Source of the DNA: an uncultured Lachnospiraceae bacterium | GTDB lineage: Bacteria > Bacillota > Clostridia > Lachnospirales > Lachnospiraceae | NCBI GenBank assembly: GCA_949878435.1 | Contig: CATLAK010000003.1 | Coordinates: 124,001 to 188,000, forward strand | Direction: 5' to 3' | DNA length: 64,000 nt | Shown here: one piece after another, positions 58,829 to 64,000 of the stretch | Layout of the letters: every line of letters starts with the position of its first letter | Position numbering within the stretch: position 1 is the first letter of the stretch | Made by a program: the position numbers and the translations under genes | The notes under the pieces: generated by a model | Told to the model about the DNA's origin: nothing | Database searches by the model: none | The model's input: only the letters and a program-made list of their open reading frames with translations

Positions 58829-59104
58829 CTACTGTCGCTCCGACGCCTTCACATGCGTCATAAAAATCCCCGTATCCGCCTGCTTCTCATATTCCCCTGC
58901 ATCATAACACAACACCCGTAGCGGCAGTGCATAATCGATTTCCTCCTGGTTCTCAATCCCCACAATCGCAAAATTGACTCCAAAAGGCGTCTTCCTCACC
59001 AAATCCCGGTAAAGAACCTTCCTCCTCTTCTGCCTTCGCCTAAGTCCCTTCCAGCCCCCAAGCCTTACCTTCGTGTCCATTTCCTGCAGATCTTTTCCCT
59101 TCAC
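58829..59104 (-). pseudogene. Fragment resembling Rpn/YhgA-type (PD-(D/E)XK) transposase-like proteins
   Basis: VNFAIVGIENQEEIDYALPLRVLCYDAGEYEKQ resembles the GIENQT..HYAMPVR..YDALQYxKQ motif of these proteins; only about 90 aa remain. Confidence 0.55.
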
Positions 59105-59148
59105 ATGCTGCCTGACTGCTTATGGCGCGCACGCCCCCTTTTGGTCTT

Positions 59149-60318
59149 CTACTTCTCTTTCCGGAGCCTCTCAATAAACGCCCCAATCTTATCCAGCGCA
59201 ATCTTAAGGCTCTCAATGGAATACGCATAAGAGATTCTGAGAAATCCTTCCCCGCAGTCCCCAAACGCGGTTCCCGGCACCACTGCCACCTTTTCCTCCT
59301 GCAGCAGCCTATTGGCAAATTCCTCACTGCTCATCCCAAATTCCTTAATGCTGGGGAAGACATAGAACGCTCCATAAGGCTCAAAACACTCCAGTTTCAT
59401 TTCCTTAAATGCATGCATCAAAAATCTGCGTCTCTGATTATAAGACTCCCGCATCATGGCAACGTCTTCATCCCCGTTACGCAATGCTTCCACCGCTGCA
59501 TACTGGCTGGTGGTAGGTGCGCACATGATTGCAAACTGATGAATCTTAAGCATCTGCTCCATAATCTCCTTAGGTGCACACGCATAGCCGAGACGCCATC
59601 CCGTCATGGCATAAGCCTTTGAAAATCCATTGATGAGAACGGTCCTCTCCTGCATTCCCGGCAGGCTGACGATAGAAACATGCTTTTCTTTGTAAGAAAG
59701 CTCTGCATAGATTTCATCCGATATCACGAAAATATCCTTCTTGCGGATAACCTCTGCAATTGCTTCCAAATCTTCCTTCTCCATGATTGCACCGGTAGGA
59801 TTATTAGGGAAAGGAAGAATTAAAATCTTAGTCTTATCTGTAATAGCATCCCGAAGTTCCTGTGCCGTGAGACGGAACTCATTTTCTTCCTTCAGCTCGA
59901 TAATCACCGGCTTTGCACCTGCCAAAATCGCACAGGGCTCATAGGAGACATAACTAGGCTGAGGAATCAGCACTTCTTCCCCCGGATTAATCATAGCGCG
60001 CAGTGCAATATCAATCGCCTCCGATCCTCCAACAGTAACGATTACCTCGTGATCTGCATCATAAGAAACGTCCTGGGTTCTCTTGATGTATTTGGTAATC
60101 TCTACCTTCAATTCCTTTAAGCCCGCATTGGAAGTATAAAAGGTCCTCCCCTTTTCCAGAGAGTAGATTCCCTCATCCCTGATATGCCAAGGAGTATCGA
60201 AATCAGGTTCCCCCACGCCCAAGGAAATCGCATCCTCCATCTCGCTTACAATATCAAAAAACTTTCGGATACCGGAGGGCTTTATTGTAACGATTGTATC
60301 TGATAACGGATTTCTCAT
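59149..60318 (-). CDS. Class I/II PLP-dependent aminotransferase
   Basis: AISLGVGEPDFDTPWHIRDEG; LPFPNNPTGAIME; VLINGFSKAYAMTGWRLGY. Confidence 0.94.
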   Translation of the reverse strand: MRNPLSDTIVTIKPSGIRKFFDIVSEMEDAISLGVGEPDFDTPWHIRDEGIYSLEKGRTFYTSNAGLKELKVEITKYIKRTQDVSYDADHEVIVTVGGSEAIDIALRAMINPGEEVLIPQPSYVSYEPCAILAGAKPVIIELKEENEFRLTAQELRDAITDKTKILILPFPNNPTGAIMEKEDLEAIAEVIRKKDIFVISDEIYAELSYKEKHVSIVSLPGMQERTVLINGFSKAYAMTGWRLGYACAPKEIMEQMLKIHQFAIMCAPTTSQYAAVEALRNGDEDVAMMRESYNQRRRFLMHAFKEMKLECFEPYGAFYVFPSIKEFGMSSEEFANRLLQEEKVAVVPGTAFGDCGEGFLRISYAYSIESLKIALDKIGAFIERLRKEK

Positions 60319-60797
60319 GGTGTCACTTTCTCCCTTGTATCTTCATATTTTTTGGTAAGTATGGTTCCGTGGTCCTTATATTTTTTCAGAATGAAATGTG
60401 TAGCAGTGCTGAGCACCCCGTCCAGCGTGGAAAGCTTATCGGACACAAAGCTGGATACAGCTTTCAAAGATTTGCCTTCCAATGTTACCAGCAGGTCATA
60501 GCCGCCGGAAATCAGATATACACTGTTCACCTCAGGATACTTATAAATCCTCTCCGCAATATTATCATATCCCTGCCCTCTCTGAGGTGTGATTCTCACC
60601 TCAATCAGTGCCGTCACCTTTTCAATAGAAGTCTTCTCCCAGTCTATCATGGTGTGATAACCGCAGATCACGCCTTCTTCTTCCATTGCCTTCAACTCAT
60701 TGGCAATGTCGATCTCCTCTGCCCCTAAAATCACAGCAAGCTCTTTGATGTTAATCCGGCTGTTCTTTTCTATAATGGATAAAATCTGTTCTCTCAT
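60315..60797 (-). CDS. Lrp/AsnC-family transcription regulator
   Basis: IIEKNSRINIKELAVILGAEEIDIANELKAMEEEGVICGYHTMIDW; ATG overlap with the aminotransferase. Confidence 0.92.
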   Translation of the reverse strand: MREQILSIIEKNSRINIKELAVILGAEEIDIANELKAMEEEGVICGYHTMIDWEKTSIEKVTALIEVRITPQRGQGYDNIAERIYKYPEVNSVYLISGGYDLLVTLEGKSLKAVSSFVSDKLSTLDGVLSTATHFILKKYKDHGTILTKKYEDTREKVTP

Positions 60798-60818
60798 AGA
60801 ATTCTCCTCCTAAATAAA

Positions 60819-61808
60819 TTAAATAAATGATAGCTTTAATATTTCATCCGGTCCTGCAGGCTCAAGATACCTTGTTTCATCCTGATTCACGATTATCTTG
60901 TCATTGCTTTTATTGGTGTTTCCAATAATTGCGGCAGGAATCCCTTCCGCCTCCAGCATTCTCACAAGTCTTCCGCCATCGGACGTCACCATAATAAGCG
61001 CGCCTCCCGACAATAGTTCATACGGATTCAGATGATAAAACTCACATACCTCTATCGTCTCCTGCTTTACCGGAATCTTTTTCAAGTCAATATATAGTCC
61101 AACGCCTAATCTACGGGATAACTCCCACAATGCACCGAATATACCGCCGCTTCTTACATCATGCATTGCATAAACGCCGGACTTAAGGGCTATGGCAGCC
61201 TCCGACGCCACAGACAAATATCCTTCCATCTCCTGTGCATCATGAATCAAACGAATGGGATAACGTTTTGCAAGTTCCGCTTCCTTCTCCCCCGCTATAA
61301 GCGCCGTTCCTTCCATGCCAATCCATTTGCTGATGACCACATCCATTTCATCCGCACGATTTTCCTGCTGCATGGAGGCTCTTTCCGCTTTTCCCATGGC
61401 AGTCGCTGTGACAACCGGAACATTTACCGCACTGCTTACTTCTGTATGCCCGCCTGCAATCTGAATGCCCAGCTTTTTGCAGCATTCTTCTGCCTGGTTC
61501 ATCAATTCCTTTAAAACCGCCTCCTCCGCATCCGGCGGAAGGGTTATGGATAAAGACACGGCAATTGCCGATGCCCCAGACGCCGCCAGATTGTTCGCCG
61601 CCGCCATAACTGCCAGGTAAGCCGGATTTCTTATGGGCAGGCTGACTGTTTCCGTGGCGGACGCAAACATGCTTCCCGAATCTTCCCACGACAAAAAGGC
61701 GCAGTCAACACCGATGCCAGCGCCTTTTATCACTTCTTTTCTGCTTGTTTCTATCAATTTCAATACCGAGCGCTTCAATACGCTTTCAGCTATCTTTCCG
61801 CTTCTCAT
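60819..61808 (-). CDS. AIR synthase-related / HypE-like protein
   Basis: YLAVMAAANNLAASGASAIAVSLSITLP; IQIAGGHTEVSSAVNVPVVTATAMGKA. Confidence 0.85.
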   Translation of the reverse strand: MRSGKIAESVLKRSVLKLIETSRKEVIKGAGIGVDCAFLSWEDSGSMFASATETVSLPIRNPAYLAVMAAANNLAASGASAIAVSLSITLPPDAEEAVLKELMNQAEECCKKLGIQIAGGHTEVSSAVNVPVVTATAMGKAERASMQQENRADEMDVVISKWIGMEGTALIAGEKEAELAKRYPIRLIHDAQEMEGYLSVASEAAIALKSGVYAMHDVRSGGIFGALWELSRRLGVGLYIDLKKIPVKQETIEVCEFYHLNPYELLSGGALIMVTSDGGRLVRMLEAEGIPAAIIGNTNKSNDKIIVNQDETRYLEPAGPDEILKLSFI

Positions 61809-61820
61809 TACTGCCCCTTT

Positions 61821-63359
61821 TTATTGTGCCGGTTCTCCTGCTGGTGCATTCTCCGCCGGTGCTGGCGCCGGCGGCGCTCCTTCTGCAGGAGGCTGGACCG
61901 GTGTTTCGGCGGCAGGGGGCGCCGCGGCTGCTGCAAGGGCTGCAGCAACATTTTTTACATGATCTATATTATTGGTGGAAATAGCTGCCATGATTTCAGC
62001 GTGTGCATTGGGATCAGCAGTTGCAACACCCACCGTTGCCGTTCTAGGCGCAACCTGATAATTGCTTGAATTGATCTTCTCCCGGCTCACTTCCACCCCG
62101 TTTTCTGTGACCACTTTCCAGAGATTTGCCTTATATCCTATATGCGCAGACTGAACGGAGACAGAACCAATTGGAAGAGATTCATTTGCATAAATCACCT
62201 CTGCATCGGGATACGTCTTGCTTATGACTTCACTTTCATACCGCACTTGATGAGAACTGTCCCTGGTCTCCATCCCGTATATGGTAAAGGTAATGCGCTT
62301 ATCATCTGATGTTCTCCCCTCGATATAAATGGGCGCATCCGTATTGTTCACAAACTTAAAATCTTTCCCCGATGATTCTGCAATTGCTGCATCTGCAGAA
62401 GGATCCACATAAGTCACAATCATAGAATGGTTGTGGCGTTCTGTGACCTCTAATTCTGACAAAAGGACGGCATTGTAAAGCGTGGTGGAAACCTGGCAGA
62501 TTCCTCCTCCAAGACTGTCTACCACCTGTCCATTTAAATAAGACCCCGCCATATAATATCCATTCGCCGTGGAAAAGGGTGCAACTGCTTCATATGTAGA
62601 AAATTCATCCCCGGGATACAGCGTCGTCCCATTAATCAGTGCGCATCCATTGCGCACATTAGCACTCCTTGAAGAACCCGAAGTGCTGAAGCTGGTGGTA
62701 AAGGTACCCAGGATATCCTTTACTTTTGAAAGTTCCTCCTCAGTTCCCCTTGCCTCGTCCACTATGACTGCCAGTTCCAAGGTATCATCCTCTCTGTTCC
62801 AGCCATCATGAAAAAAATTGCGTATCAGTTCCACGGAAGCCGTCTCATCCACCACCTGCCCTGTCTGCCCGGGACTAATTACGAATGCTTCGTTTTCCCT
62901 CACGAGCGTGGCGTCCTTTGCTTCCAGATTAAAAGCAGAGCACTGCTCTGACAAAATCGTTTTAACCAGATTCATGTCCACATCAAACTCCAGCTGATAG
63001 ACCTTATTCTCATGCTCTAAGTCCTTAGCCGCCTTATAACGCTGTATCACATTTCCCGTCTGACCGATTCTTGCCGCCTCTTCTATAATTTCCGGGTTGC
63101 TCCATTTTAAGCCGATCTGCGCAGGGGTGACCTGAATCTCATTTCCATCTACAGCCACCAGCGTGATTACCTTGGTGCTGATTCCCTCCACATAATCTTC
63201 TATCATTTCCTGGGCTTCAGCGGCAGTCTTGCCTTCCAAAGACATTTCTTCCGCATAAATTCCCCCCAGTATTTTATTTTCTTCCTGTGCCTTCACCGGT
63301 AAGACTGATACCAGAAAGACCAGTCCAAAAAAGACAAGCCCCTTAGTGAATTTTTTCAT
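61821..63359 (-). CDS. VanW-family protein with peptidoglycan-binding-like N-terminal repeats and Ala/Pro-rich tail
   Basis: FSTSGSSRSANVRNGCALINGTTLYPGDEFSTYEAVAPFSTANGYYMAGSYLNGQVVDSLGGGICQVSTTLYNAVLLSELEVTERHNHSM. Confidence 0.93.
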   Translation of the reverse strand: MKKFTKGLVFFGLVFLVSVLPVKAQEENKILGGIYAEEMSLEGKTAAEAQEMIEDYVEGISTKVITLVAVDGNEIQVTPAQIGLKWSNPEIIEEAARIGQTGNVIQRYKAAKDLEHENKVYQLEFDVDMNLVKTILSEQCSAFNLEAKDATLVRENEAFVISPGQTGQVVDETASVELIRNFFHDGWNREDDTLELAVIVDEARGTEEELSKVKDILGTFTTSFSTSGSSRSANVRNGCALINGTTLYPGDEFSTYEAVAPFSTANGYYMAGSYLNGQVVDSLGGGICQVSTTLYNAVLLSELEVTERHNHSMIVTYVDPSADAAIAESSGKDFKFVNNTDAPIYIEGRTSDDKRITFTIYGMETRDSSHQVRYESEVISKTYPDAEVIYANESLPIGSVSVQSAHIGYKANLWKVVTENGVEVSREKINSSNYQVAPRTATVGVATADPNAHAEIMAAISTNNIDHVKNVAAALAAAAAPPAAETPVQPPAEGAPPAPAPAENAPAGEPAQ

Positions 63360-63379
63360 GATCTATCTCCCCATTTGCT

Positions 63380-63487
63380 TTATAGCAAAAAAGATGCTAT
63401 AGTTGGAATTATCATAGCAAGCACTATTAAAATAATAATAATGGATGATACGATTTTCTTGTTTTTCTTGTTATAAAAATGAAACAT
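63380..63487 (-). CDS. Small single-TM protein (35 aa)
   Basis: GGAGGAACAATATG SD+start; MFHFYNKKNKKIVSSIIIILIVLAMIIPTIASFLL*; same strand, 20 nt upstream of the VanW start; below the ORF-track cutoff. Confidence 0.7.
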   Translation of the reverse strand: MFHFYNKKNKKIVSSIIIILIVLAMIIPTIASFLL

Positions 63488-63528
63488 ATTGTTCCTCCGT
63501 TTTATCCATCTATGAAAGGATATTATAT

Positions 63529-64000
63529 ATGAAATTTCCCATTTTTGCAAGTTTTATTGTATTTTGTATCTGGCTGGGTTATGAAATAAAGAAACACCGC
63601 CGTATGGAATCCAAAGCCTATGAATCTTTCTGGGAAAAGGAGGCTGCTGCCAACAGCACCAGACGCAAATCCCTTGATGATCTTGCTTATATAGAGATTC
63701 CCTTTGACCGTCTGCCCATGGAGCTTCTGAAGGATGACCCGGTAATTGCTGAATACCATGAAACCTTAAGGGAACTGTCTGAATCTCCTATCGTAAACTT
63801 CACAGGCATCAGCAATACAGACCTAAAACTTATGTACGGTGCGCCGAACATCGACCTTCTCTCCCGTTATGATCAAAGCTATACCATACTTGTCCGCACC
63901 CTCCAGAACCTTGGCAAGGCTTTATACGAAAAAGGATACGTGAAGGAAGCCTGCTGCACACTGGAATTTGCCGTTGAGACCCGTACCGATATCAGCGCCA
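63529..64000 (+). CDS. Hypothetical membrane-anchored protein, 3' end outside window
   Basis: MKFPIFASFIVFCIWLGYEIKKHRRMESKAYESFWEKEAAANSTRRKSLDDLAYIEIPFDRLPMELL..., open to the window edge; AAAGGATATTATATATG start. Confidence 0.75.
   Translation, partial: MKFPIFASFIVFCIWLGYEIKKHRRMESKAYESFWEKEAAANSTRRKSLDDLAYIEIPFDRLPMELLKDDPVIAEYHETLRELSESPIVNFTGISNTDLKLMYGAPNIDLLSRYDQSYTILVRTLQNLGKALYEKGYVKEACCTLEFAVETRTDISA

Noticed and set aside
61900-61960. GC-rich simple sequence (gccgcggctgctgcaagggctgcagcaac)
   Set aside because: Explained as the codons for the Ala/Pro-rich tail of the VanW protein.
1-64000. tRNA or rRNA genes
   Set aside because: None recognised by eye; a tRNAscan-SE run would be needed to be certain.

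Overview
64 kb window from a low/mid-GC, spore-forming Clostridia-like chromosome (spoVT, MutS2, a T-box ahead of ileS; Lachnospiraceae-like by gene content, which is inference). Most of it is housekeeping and transport: a sensor kinase, a two-subunit beta-galactosidase (lacL/lacM type), tcdA, glgP, T-box-ileS, pncB, a nine-gene same-strand nucleoside/ribose cluster (BMP-type ABC transporter, two ADP-ribosylglycohydrolase-like paralogs, ribokinase, LacI-ribokinase fusion), a dipeptide ABC operon with an M20 amidohydrolase, a sugar ABC transporter with a truncated binding protein, cysK, spoVT, mutS2, a two-component system, trmL, an aminotransferase/Lrp pair and VanW. Accessory parts: (i) a DUF262 / AAA-ATPase / unknown three-gene cassette at 1.3-4.5 kb that looks like a phage-defence module; (ii) an XRE + HipA-like kinase pair preceded by two palindromes; (iii) a RelA/SpoT-domain three-gene cassette (toxSAS candidate) at 50.0-51.8 kb; (iv) a small antitoxin-like ORF coupled to a C39-like protein. 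The strongest signal not explained by genes is a dispersed repeat family: two complete copies (33.2 and 34.6 kb) and two half copies (21.4 and 44.5 kb). The complete copies fold into ~320-350 nt hairpins with two small apical hairpins in the core. Arms and small stems differ between copies but keep pairing, and the apical loops repeatedly read ANGGAY in a CANGGAYG context, which resembles CsrA/RsmA-binding hairpins. Two copies tightly bracket the M20 amidohydrolase gene, and one half copy sits at the truncated 5' end of a solute-binding-protein gene. All calls come from reading the sequence; no searches were run.
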